Assembly: GCA_044226865.1 (NCBI GenBank)
Contig: JBGAGE010000006.1
Coordinates: forward strand, 248,001 to 312,000
Source of the DNA: TMP-86 sp044226865
Lineage (GTDB): Bacteria; Pseudomonadota; Gammaproteobacteria; Steroidobacterales; Steroidobacteraceae
DNA: 64,000 nt
Reading direction: 5' to 3'
Shown here: piece after piece, positions 34,680 to 45,821 of the stretch
How the letters are laid out: the number at the start of each line of letters is the position of its first letter
How positions within the stretch are numbered: the stretch's first letter is position 1
The notes under the pieces: model-generated
Told to the model about the DNA's origin: nothing
The model's input: the letters and a program-made list of their open reading frames with translations, nothing else
Databases searched by the model: none
Made by a program: the position numbers and the translations under genes

Positions 34680-37600
34680 GTGAATCGACTGCGGATGGCG
34701 GGTGTCGGGTGTGTGTTGGCCGTGGCGGCGTGGACGACCGGCGCGCTGTCGAGTGCAGCCGCGGGCGCACCCGCGGCTGCGGATTCGGGAACCGCTCCCA
34801 CCGCGACGGCCGTTGCGGCCGCGGCGCCACCCGCCCCCGCCTTGCGCATCGAGCAGTTCTCCCCGCAAGGCCGTGTCAAGGGCGTGCGCCAGGTCACGGT
34901 GCGATTCAACCTGCCGGTGACGGCGCTGGGCGATCCGCGATTGCCGGATCCCATGAGCGTGGATTGCGCCGCGCCGGGCAAGGGCCGCTGGGCGGATGGC
35001 CGCAACTGGGTGTACGACTTCGACGAGGACCTGCCGGCCGGCGTGCGCTGCCGCTTCACGCCCGTGAAGCACTTGAAGTCGCTGGGCGGCGCGGCGCTGA
35101 GCGGCGCGCGCAGCTATGGTTTCGATACCGGGGGTCCGGCGGTGATCGACTCCCTGCCCAGCGAAGGCTGGGCCACGCTCGATGAAGAACAGGTGTTCCT
35201 GTTCAAGTTGGACGCACCGGCCACCATCGCCTCCATCGAGGCGCATGCGGGCTGCCTGGTCGATGGCATCGGCGAGCGCATTCCGGTGCGGGTGCTGCAG
35301 GGTGCGGAGCGCGATGCGGTGCTGCGCGAGCGCGCCGCGCTGGGCTACGACTATTTCAACCTCTTGTGGAAGGATGGCCGCAGTTCGGGCGCGCGCGTGC
35401 GCAACCGCGCCTTCGAGAGGGCCGAGGATCAACTGACCTTGCTGCGCTGCCAGCGGCGCCTGCCGCCCGGTGCCGGCCTGCGCGTGATCTGGGGCAAGGG
35501 CATCAGCACGCCTTCCGGCCTGACCACCGCCTCGGACCAGGCGCTGGCCTTCCAGGTGCGCGGCGCGTTCGTTGCGCAGGCCGAATGCACGCGCGTCAAT
35601 CCGCGCGCCGGCTGCGTGCCCATGCAGCCCATCGAGGTGAACTTCACCGCGCCGGTGCCGCGGGCGCTGGCCATGGGCGTGCGCTTGCGGACCCCCGACG
35701 GCAAGGTGTTCAAGCCCGAGGCCACGGCGTCCGCGCAGGTGCCGACGCTCGAAGGGGTGACCTTCAAGGCGCCTTTCCCCGATGACACGACGTTGACGGT
35801 GCTGCTGCCGGAGCATTTCGTCGATGATGCGGGCCGGCCGTTGGAAAATGCGGTGCGCTTCCCGTTGGCCTTGCGCGTGGACGAGTATCCTGCGCTCGCC
35901 AAGTTCGCCGCTACCTTCGGTGTGCTGGAAGCGCGCGAGGGCGGCATCCTGCCCGTGACTCTGCGCAATCTCGAGCCGCAGGTCGCCGCGCGCAGCACGG
36001 CCCTGCCCGCCAGGCTCCTGAAGCTCACCGCCGATCCGGCCGCCGTCGCGCAGTGGTTGCGGCGCATCCAGGAAGTGAACCAGCCGCAGGGCGATTGGGT
36101 CGAGGCTTCGATGCCCGCGGCCGGCGAGGGAAGCGGGCGCGTATGGCGCGAGCGCACCGGCACGCAATCGGTGTTCGGCAGTAGCGATGCCACGCGCGCC
36201 TTCAGCATCGACAAGCCCGCGGGTGGCAAGCCCGCCGAAGTCATCGGCATTCCGTTGAAGGACCCGGGCTTCTACGTGGTCGAGTTGGAAAGCCGCCGCC
36301 TGGGCGCCGCGCTCCTGGGCCGCGACGAGGTCCGCTACGTCAACACGGCTGCACTGGTCACCAATCTGGCCGTGCATTTCCAGTGGGGACGGGAGAGTTC
36401 GCGCGTGTGGGTGACGGCGCTCGATTCCGGCGCGCCCGTGCCCGATGCGGACGTGTCGATCATCGATTATTGCTCCGGCGAGCCGTTGTGGACAGGACGC
36501 ACCGGGCGCGACGGCGTGGCGGCGGTGGAACAGGGCTTGGGCGACACCACGGGCGGTGATGGTTGCTATCCGTATTCGCCACCGCCGCGGCTGGTGGCCG
36601 TGAAGAAGGGCAATGACTTCAGCTTCACGCACTCGGGCTGGGGACAGGGGATCGACCCGTACCAGTTCAGCCTGCCGGTGGGCAATGACTACGCCGCGGA
36701 CCTGTACCACAGCGTGCTCGACCGGCCGCTGTTTCGCGCCGGCGAGACCGTGTCGATGAAGCACTTCCTGCGCCGCCACCGCCTGGCGCGGATCGCCGTG
36801 CAGGAAGGCCTGCCCGCCACGCGCAAGCTCGTCATCGCGCACCAGGGCAGCGGCAACCGCTATGAGCTGCCGCTGTCCTTCGGCGCGGATGGCGTCGCCG
36901 ACTCGCAATGGAAGATTCCGGCGGAGGCCAAGCTCGGCGATTACAGCGTGAGCATCACCGACGCGCAGGGGCGGGAGCGGCAGAGCGGCCGCTTCAAGGT
37001 GGAGCAGTTCCGGCTGCCCACGATGCGCGGCAGCGTGGAAGGACCCGCCGCGCCGCAGGTGCGGCCCAAACAGCTGACATTGAACCTGCATGTCGCCTAC
37101 CTGTCGGGCGGCGGCGCCGCCGGGCTGCCGGTCAAGGTGCGCACGCTGGTGGAGCCGCAGGCGCTGCAATTTCCCGGCTACGAGGATTATCAATTCGGAG
37201 GCGCGCCCGTCACCGAGGGCACGGTGTCCGGGGGCGGCACCCCCATGGACTACGATTTCGATGCCGGCCCCGCGCCCGACAACCAGCGTACGCAGGTGAC
37301 GGCCGTCAACCTGGACGCCTCCGGCTCCGCCCGCTTGACGCTGCCATCGCTCCCCGCGGTGAGCGGGCCGTCGCGGCTCATCGCCGAGATGGAGTACGCA
37401 GATGCAAATGGCGAATTGCTCACCAGCAGCGCGCGCGTGCGCTTGCTGCCCTCCGCGCTGACGCTGGGAATCCGCCGCGAAGGCTGGGCCGCCAGCAGCG
37501 AGCAGATGCGCTTTCGTGTGCTCGCCCTGGGCGTCGATGCCAAGCCGCGGGCGGACCAGGCGGTCAACGTGTCGCTGTATCAATCCAGCGCCTATTCCTA

Positions 37601-40547
37601 CCGTAAGCGCCTCATCGGCGGCTTCTACGCCTACGAGACGACGACGGAGACGAAGAAGCTGCCCGTCACCTGCGCGGGGCGCACCAATGCGCAAGGGATA
37701 CTGCTGTGCGACGTCGCGCCCGGCGTATCGGGCGAGGTACTGGTGCGTGCCGAAGCCCGCGACGCACAGGGCGAGACGGCAGGCGCCACGGCGTCGATCT
37801 GGGCCGCGGGCAAGGACGATTGGTGGTTCGGCGGCACCTCCGGTGACCGCATGGACGTGCTCCCCGAGAAGAAGGAGTATGAGGCCGGCGAGACCGCGCG
37901 TTTCCAGGTGCGCATGCCGTTCCGCGCGGCCACCGCGCTCGTCAGCGTGGAGCGCGAAGGCGTGCTGTCGAGCTTCGTCACCAAGCTCAAGGGCCAGGCG
38001 CCCACGATCGAGGTGCCCATCGGTGCTGGCTACGCGCCCAATGTGTTCGTCTCGGTGCTGGCGGTGCGTGGCCGGATTGCGCATCCCGAGGGGCGCAAGT
38101 TGAGCCGGGATGAAGAGGTCACGGCGCTGGTGGACCTGAACAAGCCCGCCTACCGGCTCGGCATCGCGCAGATCAAGGTGGGCTGGAAGCCGCATCGGCT
38201 CGACGTCGAGGTCACGCCCGAGCGCAGCACCTACAAGGTGCGCGAGGCGGTGAAGCTGCGTGTGCATGTGGCGCGCGCCGATGGCGGTGCGCTGCCGGCC
38301 GGCGCGGAAGTGGCGCTGGCAGCCGTGGACGAAGCACTGCTGGAGCTCGCGCCCAATCCGAGCTGGGACCTGCTGTCCGCGATGATGGGCGAGCGTGGAC
38401 TGGAAGTGTGGACCTCGACCGCGCAGATGCAGGTGATCGGCAAGCGCCACTACGGCCGCAAAGCCGTGCCGCATGGCGGTGGCGGCGGGCGCGAACGCGA
38501 CCGCGCGCGCGAACAGTTCGATTCGCTGCTGCGCTGGCAGGCGCGCGTGCGCCTGGATGAGAAGGGCAACGCCGAACTCAGCGTGCCGTTGAACGACTCC
38601 TTGTCCTCGTTCCGGCTGGTGGCGGTGGCGCATGCCGGCGCGCAGTATTTCGGCATGGGCAAGGCCGCGGTGAATACCACCCAGGACCTGATCCTGATGT
38701 CGGGCCTGCCGCCGCTGGTGCGCGAAGGCGACAACTTCGCCGCCACCTTCACCGTGCGCAATACCTCCGATCGCAGCATCCAGGTGGAAGCAGCGGCGGA
38801 ACTTGCGCCCGCGCCAAAGGCCGCGCTGGCGCCGCAGCGCTTCGAGTTGGGTGCCGGCCAGGCGCGCGATGTGATGTGGAGCGTGCCGGTGCCGGTGAAC
38901 CTCACCCAGCTCGCCTGGCAGGCGAGCGTGCGCGATCTCAACGGATCGGCGCGCGACAAGCTCAAAATCAAGCAGGTGGTGGCACCTGCGTATCCGGTGC
39001 GCACCTACCAGGCCACGATCGCGCAACTCACGGCACCGCTCGAGTGGCCGGCGGAGCGGCCGCGCGGCGCGCTGCCCGGCCGCGGCGGCCTGGAAGTGAC
39101 CTTGCGCGCGAAGCTCGGCGATGGCCTGGACGGCGTGCGCGAGTACATGAGCCGCTATTCCTACATCTGCCTGGAGCAGCAGGCCTCGCGCGCGGTCGCA
39201 TTGCGCGACGCGGTGATGTGGGATTCCGTGATGGCGCGCCTGCCGGCCTACCTGGATGGCGATGGCCTGTTGAAGTACTTTCCCACCGACTGGCTGGATG
39301 GCGATGACACGTTGAGCAGCTACGTGCTGGCGATTGCGGCTGAGAGCGGCTACGCGATTCCCGAATCCGAGCGCCAGCGCGTGATCCAGGCGCTGCGCCG
39401 CTTCGTCGCGGGACGCCTGATCCGCCGCTCCGCGCTGCCCACGGCCGACCTCACCATCCGCAAGCTGGCGGCCATCGATGCGCTGTCCCGTCACGGCGCG
39501 GCCGAGGCCGGCATGCTCGAATCCTTGAGCATCGAGCCGAACCTCTGGCCCACCTCGGCGGTGATCGACTGGCTGGGGATCCTCGAACGCGTCAAGGGCG
39601 TGCCGCGGGCGGCGGCGCGCCGCCAGGAAGCGCTCGGCATCCTGCGCTCGCGCCTGAATTTCCAGGGCACCATCATGACCTTCTCGAGCGAGCGCAGCGA
39701 TGCCCTGTGGTGGCTGATGATCTCCTCGGATTCGAATGCCAACCGCATGCTGCTCACGGTGCTGGAGGACGCCGCCTGGCGCGAAGACATGCCACGCCTG
39801 GTGCGCGGGGCGCTGGGCCGGCAGCAGTTCGGTCATTGGAATACGACGGTCGCCAACGCCTGGGGCGTGCTCGCCATGGAGAAATTCTCGACGAAATTCG
39901 AATCCGTGCCGGTGAGCGGCGCCACCTCGGTGCAGTACGCCAAGACCAAACAGGCGGTGCGTTGGCCGCAGGCGAAGAATGCGGTGCAGGTGGACCTGCC
40001 GTGGCAGGACACGCGCGCGACGCTCGCGCTCGCGCATGCGGGCGGCGGCAGCCCCTGGGCCATGGTCCGCGCCACCGCGGCGCTGCCGCTGGACAAGCCC
40101 CTGTCCACGGGCTTCAAGCTCAAGCGCACCCTGAGCGCGGTGGAACAGCAGCGCCCGGGTGCGTACACGCGTGGAGATGTGTTCCGCGTGCACCTCGATC
40201 TCGAAGCGCAGTCGGACATGAGTTGGGTGGTGGTGGATGATCCGGTGCCCGCGGGCGCCACGGTGCTGGGCAGCGGCCTGGGCGGGCAATCGCAATTGCA
40301 GCAACGCAACCAGACGACACAGGGCTGGGCGTGGCTGGCCTTCGAGGAACGGCGCTTCGAGGGCTACCGCGCGTATTACCGCTTCGTTCCCAAGGGGAAA
40401 TGGTCGGTGGAATACACCGTGCGCTTGAACAATCCGGGCACCTTCCTCATGCCCGCGACGCGCGTCGAGGCCATGTACGCCCCTGAGATGCTGGGCGAGG
40501 TGCCCAACGAGACGGTGACCGTGGAGCCGGAGCATGCCGCGAAGTAG
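34680..40547 (+). CDS. Bacterial alpha-2-macroglobulin family protein with thioester
   Basis: Very large exported protein of 1955 residues from GTG 34680, preceded by AAGGGAG. The N-terminus is an export signal (LRMAGVGCVLAVAAWTTGALSSAAA) without a convincing lipobox. It has a long series of macroglobulin-like beta domains, bait-region segments, and the thioester motif C1497-L-E-Q1500 in the helical TED domain (RYSYICLEQQASRAVALRD), followed by IQALRRFVAGRL. The thioester links covalently to attacking proteases, so the protein is a periplasmic protease trap. It is longer than E. coli YfhM (about 1650). Its last 14 bp overlap pbpC, the classic pairing, so defence and murein repair are probably linked. 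Confidence 0.93.
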   Translation: MNRLRMAGVGCVLAVAAWTTGALSSAAAGAPAAADSGTAPTATAVAAAAPPAPALRIEQFSPQGRVKGVRQVTVRFNLPVTALGDPRLPDPMSVDCAAPGKGRWADGRNWVYDFDEDLPAGVRCRFTPVKHLKSLGGAALSGARSYGFDTGGPAVIDSLPSEGWATLDEEQVFLFKLDAPATIASIEAHAGCLVDGIGERIPVRVLQGAERDAVLRERAALGYDYFNLLWKDGRSSGARVRNRAFERAEDQLTLLRCQRRLPPGAGLRVIWGKGISTPSGLTTASDQALAFQVRGAFVAQAECTRVNPRAGCVPMQPIEVNFTAPVPRALAMGVRLRTPDGKVFKPEATASAQVPTLEGVTFKAPFPDDTTLTVLLPEHFVDDAGRPLENAVRFPLALRVDEYPALAKFAATFGVLEAREGGILPVTLRNLEPQVAARSTALPARLLKLTADPAAVAQWLRRIQEVNQPQGDWVEASMPAAGEGSGRVWRERTGTQSVFGSSDATRAFSIDKPAGGKPAEVIGIPLKDPGFYVVELESRRLGAALLGRDEVRYVNTAALVTNLAVHFQWGRESSRVWVTALDSGAPVPDADVSIIDYCSGEPLWTGRTGRDGVAAVEQGLGDTTGGDGCYPYSPPPRLVAVKKGNDFSFTHSGWGQGIDPYQFSLPVGNDYAADLYHSVLDRPLFRAGETVSMKHFLRRHRLARIAVQEGLPATRKLVIAHQGSGNRYELPLSFGADGVADSQWKIPAEAKLGDYSVSITDAQGRERQSGRFKVEQFRLPTMRGSVEGPAAPQVRPKQLTLNLHVAYLSGGGAAGLPVKVRTLVEPQALQFPGYEDYQFGGAPVTEGTVSGGGTPMDYDFDAGPAPDNQRTQVTAVNLDASGSARLTLPSLPAVSGPSRLIAEMEYADANGELLTSSARVRLLPSALTLGIRREGWAASSEQMRFRVLALGVDAKPRADQAVNVSLYQSSAYSYRKRLIGGFYAYETTTETKKLPVTCAGRTNAQGILLCDVAPGVSGEVLVRAEARDAQGETAGATASIWAAGKDDWWFGGTSGDRMDVLPEKKEYEAGETARFQVRMPFRAATALVSVEREGVLSSFVTKLKGQAPTIEVPIGAGYAPNVFVSVLAVRGRIAHPEGRKLSRDEEVTALVDLNKPAYRLGIAQIKVGWKPHRLDVEVTPERSTYKVREAVKLRVHVARADGGALPAGAEVALAAVDEALLELAPNPSWDLLSAMMGERGLEVWTSTAQMQVIGKRHYGRKAVPHGGGGGRERDRAREQFDSLLRWQARVRLDEKGNAELSVPLNDSLSSFRLVAVAHAGAQYFGMGKAAVNTTQDLILMSGLPPLVREGDNFAATFTVRNTSDRSIQVEAAAELAPAPKAALAPQRFELGAGQARDVMWSVPVPVNLTQLAWQASVRDLNGSARDKLKIKQVVAPAYPVRTYQATIAQLTAPLEWPAERPRGALPGRGGLEVTLRAKLGDGLDGVREYMSRYSYICLEQQASRAVALRDAVMWDSVMARLPAYLDGDGLLKYFPTDWLDGDDTLSSYVLAIAAESGYAIPESERQRVIQALRRFVAGRLIRRSALPTADLTIRKLAAIDALSRHGAAEAGMLESLSIEPNLWPTSAVIDWLGILERVKGVPRAAARRQEALGILRSRLNFQGTIMTFSSERSDALWWLMISSDSNANRMLLTVLEDAAWREDMPRLVRGALGRQQFGHWNTTVANAWGVLAMEKFSTKFESVPVSGATSVQYAKTKQAVRWPQAKNAVQVDLPWQDTRATLALAHAGGGSPWAMVRATAALPLDKPLSTGFKLKRTLSAVEQQRPGAYTRGDVFRVHLDLEAQSDMSWVVVDDPVPAGATVLGSGLGGQSQLQQRNQTTQGWAWLAFEERRFEGYRAYYRFVPKGKWSVEYTVRLNNPGTFLMPATRVEAMYAPEMLGEVPNETVTVEPEHAAK

Positions 40548-42729
40548 GGCATGGCGACGCGGCCTGCGCGTGGCGCGCGGCGTGTCGCTCGGGCTCGCGG
40601 CCACGTTCGCCATCGCCTGGGTGGGATGGCAATGCGCCTGGCGCTCGCTGCCGGTGCCGGGATTCGACACCGTGCGCGCCGCCTATCGCCCCTCCACCGC
40701 CTATCTCGTCGACCGGCACGGCGAGCTGCTGGATGCGGCGCGCGTGGAGTTCGGCGTGCGACGCTTGCAGTGGGTGCCGCTCGCGTCGATCTCACCCGCG
40801 CTGACCGCCGCCGTCATCGCCGGCGAGGACCGGCGCTTCGAGCAGCATCATGGCGTGGACTGGCGCGCGGTGCTGGCGGCGCTGGATGCGCAGCTGCGCA
40901 CGCGCCGGGCGCGCGGCGCGAGCACCCTCACCATGCAGCTGGCCACCCTGCTGCAACACGAGCGGCGCGGCGGCGGCCGCGCCCAGGAATGGTGGCGCAA
41001 ATGGCGGCAGGCACGTTTCGCCACCGCGCTGGAAGCGCGCTGGAGCAAGCAGCAGATTCTCGAGGCCTACCTCAACCTGGTCGAATTCCGCGGTGAGCTG
41101 CAGGGCATCGGAGCCGCGGCACAGGTGCTGGCGGGCAAGGCGCCGTCCGGATTGACGGTGGCGGAAAGCCGGGTGCTGGCGGCGCTCCTGCCCGAGCCCG
41201 CGGCGAGGCCTTCGCGTGTGGCGGAGCGCGCTTGTGCGCGCGTCTCGGCGCAAGGGTCGTTGGTCGCCGCTCCGGTGGACGCGCCGGTGGACGCATCGGC
41301 GGCATGCGCGGCGATCCGCGCCGCGGCGCAAACGCTTGCCGGCCGCGAACACGCGGCCGATCAACCCGTCTCCCTCGCGCCGCACCTGGCCGCGGCGCTC
41401 CTGCGCCACCCCGGCGAGCGCGTTCAGGTCACGCTCGATGCCCGCATCCAGCGGCTCGCGCGCGAGTCCCTGGCAAACCATCTGCGCGGGCTCACCGATC
41501 GCAATGTGCGCGACGGCGCGGTGCTGGTGGTCGACAATGCCAGCGGCGAGGTGCTCGCCTATGTGGGCTCGGCGGCACAGACATCGCGCGCCGCCGCCGT
41601 GGATGGCGTGCGCGCGCAGCGCCAGGCCGGCTCCACGCTCAAGCCCTTCCTCTACGGCATGGCCATCGAGCGGCGCTATCTCACCGCGGCTTCGCTCCTC
41701 GATGACTCGGCGTTGAACCTCGACACCGGGAGCGGGGCGTACATACCGCAGGACTACGACCACGAGTTCAAGGGCCTGGTCAGCGTGCGCACGGCACTCG
41801 CGGGCTCGCTCAATGTGCCGGCGGTGCGCGCCCTGCTGCTGGTGGGTGTCGAGCCGTTCCGCAATCGCCTGCAGCAGAGCGGCTACGCCGGCATCCGCGA
41901 AGACGGCAATTTCTACGGCTATTCGCTGGCGCTGGGCTCGGCGGAGGTGAGCCTGTGGGAGCAGGCGCAGGCTTACCGCGCGCTGGCGCGGGGCGGCCGC
42001 TTCTCGCCCCTGCGACTGCGCGCCTCCGACCCGGTGGCGGCGGATCGCCAGGTGTTGCCGGCGGATGCCAGTTTCGTCATCGCGGATATCCTGTCGGACC
42101 CGGGCGCGCGCGCCGTCACTTTCGGTTTCGGCAATCACCTGAACACGCCGTTCTGGAGCGCGGTCAAGACCGGCACCAGCAAGGACATGCGTGACAACTG
42201 GTGCATCGGCTTCTCCCGCGACTACACCGTGGCCGTGTGGGTGGGAAATTTCGAAGGCGATTCCATGCATGAGGTCAGCGGGGTCACCGGCGCCGCTCCG
42301 GTATGGCATGACGTGCTCGTGGCCCTGCAGCGCGACGCCGGCTCGCGCCCGCCGTCACCGCCTGCCGGACTGATCGTGAATGAAGTCCGCTTCTCCCCGC
42401 GGGTCGAACCGCCGCGGCGCGAATGGTTCCTCGCGGGTTCGGAACTGCGCGAGGTCGCCGCGGTGCCGCCGCACGCCCAGTCGGCGCGGATCACGAGTCC
42501 CGCCAATGGTATGATCATTGCCCTCGATCCGGACATTCCGCTGCGCGCGCAGCGCGTGCCGGTCACCACACAAGGTGTCGATGCCGGCATGTCGGTTACG
42601 CTCAACGATTCTCTCCTCGGCCGTGCCGACCGCACGCTGTACTGGACTCCCGCCACCGGCTCACATCGCTTTGCCCTCAAGGATCGCGCCGGCCGCATCC
42701 TCGATCGCATCCTGGTCACCGTGCGCTAG
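40534..42729 (+). CDS. pbpC: Penicillin-binding protein 1C
   Basis: Bifunctional murein synthase of 731 residues. An N-terminal membrane anchor is followed by a GT51 transglycosylase (E98 in GEDRRFEQHHGVDW, and GASTLTMQLA), a transpeptidase with S367-x-x-K (GSTLKPF), SLN and K545-TGT, and the C-terminal BiPBP_C domain (RITSPANGMII). All catalytic residues are present, unlike some PBP1C proteins of doubtful transpeptidase activity. It starts inside the end of the alpha-2-macroglobulin gene. An ABC exporter follows after 9 bp. Acts at the outer face of the inner membrane. Confidence 0.95.
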   Translation: MPRSRAWRRGLRVARGVSLGLAATFAIAWVGWQCAWRSLPVPGFDTVRAAYRPSTAYLVDRHGELLDAARVEFGVRRLQWVPLASISPALTAAVIAGEDRRFEQHHGVDWRAVLAALDAQLRTRRARGASTLTMQLATLLQHERRGGGRAQEWWRKWRQARFATALEARWSKQQILEAYLNLVEFRGELQGIGAAAQVLAGKAPSGLTVAESRVLAALLPEPAARPSRVAERACARVSAQGSLVAAPVDAPVDASAACAAIRAAAQTLAGREHAADQPVSLAPHLAAALLRHPGERVQVTLDARIQRLARESLANHLRGLTDRNVRDGAVLVVDNASGEVLAYVGSAAQTSRAAAVDGVRAQRQAGSTLKPFLYGMAIERRYLTAASLLDDSALNLDTGSGAYIPQDYDHEFKGLVSVRTALAGSLNVPAVRALLLVGVEPFRNRLQQSGYAGIREDGNFYGYSLALGSAEVSLWEQAQAYRALARGGRFSPLRLRASDPVAADRQVLPADASFVIADILSDPGARAVTFGFGNHLNTPFWSAVKTGTSKDMRDNWCIGFSRDYTVAVWVGNFEGDSMHEVSGVTGAAPVWHDVLVALQRDAGSRPPSPPAGLIVNEVRFSPRVEPPRREWFLAGSELREVAAVPPHAQSARITSPANGMIIALDPDIPLRAQRVPVTTQGVDAGMSVTLNDSLLGRADRTLYWTPATGSHRFALKDRAGRILDRILVTVR

Positions 42730-42738
42730 GAGCCGTCG

Positions 42739-43661
<923 letters not shown>

Positions 43662-43665
<4 letters not shown>

Positions 43666-44423
43666 ATCACCGCGCCATGCTCACCATCTACCGCTTCGAG
43701 ATGGCGCGCTGGCTGCGCACGCTGATCCAGAGCATCGCCTCGCCGGTGATCTCCACCTCGCTGTACTTCGTGGTGTTCGGCTCGGCCATCGGCTCGCGCA
43801 TGTCCAACATCGACGGCGTGCCGTACGGGGCCTTCATCGTGCCGGGCCTGGTCATGCTGTCCGTGCTGACCGAAAGCGTGGCCAATGCCTCGTTCGGCAT
43901 CTTCATGCCGAAGTACACCGGCACTTTGTACGAGGTGTTGTCGGCGCCCGTGTCCTACCTCGAGATCGTGGTCGGCTACGTGGGCGCGGCGGCGAGCAAG
44001 TCCGTGCTGCTCGGCCTGTTGATGCTCGCCACGGCACGCGTGTTCATTCCCTTCGAGATCCTGCACCCGTTCTGGATGGCCGCCTTCCTGCTGCTGATCT
44101 CGCTCACTTTCAGCCTGTTCGGCTTCATGATCGGCGTCTGGGCCACGGGATGGGAGAAGCTGCAGATCGTGCCCATCATGGTGATCACGCCGCTGACCTT
44201 CCTCGGCGGCAGCTTCTACGCCATCAGCATGCTGCCTCCCTTCTGGCAGAAAGTGACGCTGTTCAATCCCATCGTGTACCTGGTCTCCGGATTCCGTTGG
44301 TCCTTCTACGGCATTGCGGACGTGAGCGTGGGCTTGAGCCTCACCATGACGCTGCTGTTCATGCTCTTGTGCCTGGCGATGATTGCGTGGATCTTCAGGA
44401 CGGGGTATCGCCTCAAGGCATGA
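43662..44423 (+). CDS. yadH: ABC-2 exporter permease (YadH-like)
   Basis: Protein of 253 residues with about six membrane segments, matching the size of E. coli YadH. Family features are FEMARWLRTLIQSIASPVISTSLYFVVFG, the central SVANASFGIFMPKYTGTLYEVLSAPVS and the C-terminal NPIVYLVSGFRWSFYG. It overlaps the ATPase gene by 4 nt and forms a complete two-gene exporter with it. Confidence 0.88.
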
Positions 44424-44504
44424 TGCGGCGTGGCGCTGCGCGCGGCGGCGGGCAAGGCCCGGATGTGCTAGATTTCAGCCATAACAACCACGATGGTGCC
44501 TCCC

Positions 44505-45788
44505 ATGTCCAACAACGCATCACTCCTCGAACGTCGCCGCGCCGCGGTGCCCCATGGCATCGGCAATGCCACTCCGTTCTTCGCCGATCGTGCCGACAAT
44601 GCGGAGATCTGGGACGTGGATGGCCGGCGCTACATCGATTTCGCCGGTGGCATCGGCGTGCTGAATTCCGGGCACCGGCATCCCAGCGTGGTGGCGGCGG
44701 TGAAGGAGCAGTTGGACAAGTACATGCACACCTGCTTCCAGGTGATGATGTACGAGCCCTACGTGGCCCTGGCCGAGCGCCTGAACAAGCTCGCGCCCGT
44801 CGCCGGGCCCGCCAAGACCATGCTGGTATCCACCGGCGCGGAGGCCGTGGAGAACGCCGTGAAGATTGCGCGTGGCGCCACCGGCCGCACCGCCATCATC
44901 GCCTTTGGCGGCGCCTTCCATGGCCGCACCATGATGACCATGGCGCTCACCGGCAAGGTGGCACCCTACAAGCAGGCCTTCGGTCCCATGCCGGCCGAGG
45001 TGTTCCACGTGCCGTTCCCGGTGGAGCATTACGGTGTCAGCGTCAAGGACAGCCTCAAGGCCATCGAACTGCTGTTCAAAGCCGATGTCGCGCCCGAGCG
45101 TGTCGCCGCCATCATCGTCGAGCCGGTGCAGGGCGAGGGCGGCTTTCACGTGGCGCCGGACGAACTTCTCGTCGCCCTGCGCAAGCTGTGCGACACGCAC
45201 GGCATCCTGTTGATCTCCGATGAGGTGCAGTCGGGCTTCGGCCGCACCGGCAAGATGTTCGCGGTGGAATACTCGGGCGTGAAAGTGGACCTCATGACCA
45301 TCGCCAAGTCGCTTGCCGGCGGCATGCCGCTGGCCGGCATCGTCGGCCGCGCCGACATCATGGACAAGATCGCCGCGGGCGGATTGGGTGGCACCTATGC
45401 CGGTAATCCGTTGGCCTGCGCCGCGGCCCTGGCCGTGCTCGATGTGTTCGAGAAGGAGAATCTGCTGGAGCGCTCGGTGGCCATCGGCAATGTGATCCGC
45501 TCGCGCCTGCAGGGCTTCGCGCAGCGCACCGACCTGCTCCCCGTGAACGCCATCCGCGGCCGCGGCGGCATGCTGGCCTTCGATGTGGTCAAGCAGATGG
45601 GCGGCCACGAGCCCGACCCGGATGCCACCAAACGGGTCACGGCGCGCGCGCTGGAGCGCGGCCTGGTGCTGCTCACCTGCGGCGTGTACGCCAACACCAT
45701 CCGCATCCTGGTGCCGCTCACGGTGTCGGATGCCACGCTCAAGGAAGGCCTGGATGTGATGGAACACGCGCTCAAGCGGGCCGATTGA
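44505..45788 (+). CDS. gabT: 4-aminobutyrate aminotransferase (class III, PLP)
   Basis: Protein of 427 residues, nearly the length of E. coli GabT. It moves the amino group of 4-aminobutyrate or a related omega-amino acid to 2-oxoglutarate. The PLP lysine is K268 in MTIAKSLAGGMP; other motifs are VSTGAEAVENAVKIAR, FGGAFHGRT, IIVEPVQGEGGF, LISDEVQSGFGRTGKMFA and GGLGGTYAGNPLA. ATG 44505 (MSNNASLLERR) is preferred; ATG 44493 is also possible. No succinate-semialdehyde dehydrogenase is adjacent. A second aminotransferase and a rhodanese follow in the same direction. Confidence 0.88.
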   Translation: MSNNASLLERRRAAVPHGIGNATPFFADRADNAEIWDVDGRRYIDFAGGIGVLNSGHRHPSVVAAVKEQLDKYMHTCFQVMMYEPYVALAERLNKLAPVAGPAKTMLVSTGAEAVENAVKIARGATGRTAIIAFGGAFHGRTMMTMALTGKVAPYKQAFGPMPAEVFHVPFPVEHYGVSVKDSLKAIELLFKADVAPERVAAIIVEPVQGEGGFHVAPDELLVALRKLCDTHGILLISDEVQSGFGRTGKMFAVEYSGVKVDLMTIAKSLAGGMPLAGIVGRADIMDKIAAGGLGGTYAGNPLACAAALAVLDVFEKENLLERSVAIGNVIRSRLQGFAQRTDLLPVNAIRGRGGMLAFDVVKQMGGHEPDPDATKRVTARALERGLVLLTCGVYANTIRILVPLTVSDATLKEGLDVMEHALKRAD

Positions 45789-45821
45789 GCGCGGGCGGCC
45801 GCGTCGGCCAGGGGCGTGTAC

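Noticed and set aside
34359..40670. A continuous open frame of about 2100 codons on the minus strand opposite the alpha-2-macroglobulin gene
   Set aside because: It is a GC-rich mirror of codon structure on the plus strand. The translation is Arg/His/Ala-rich with no domain, while the plus strand encodes a full A2M with thioester.
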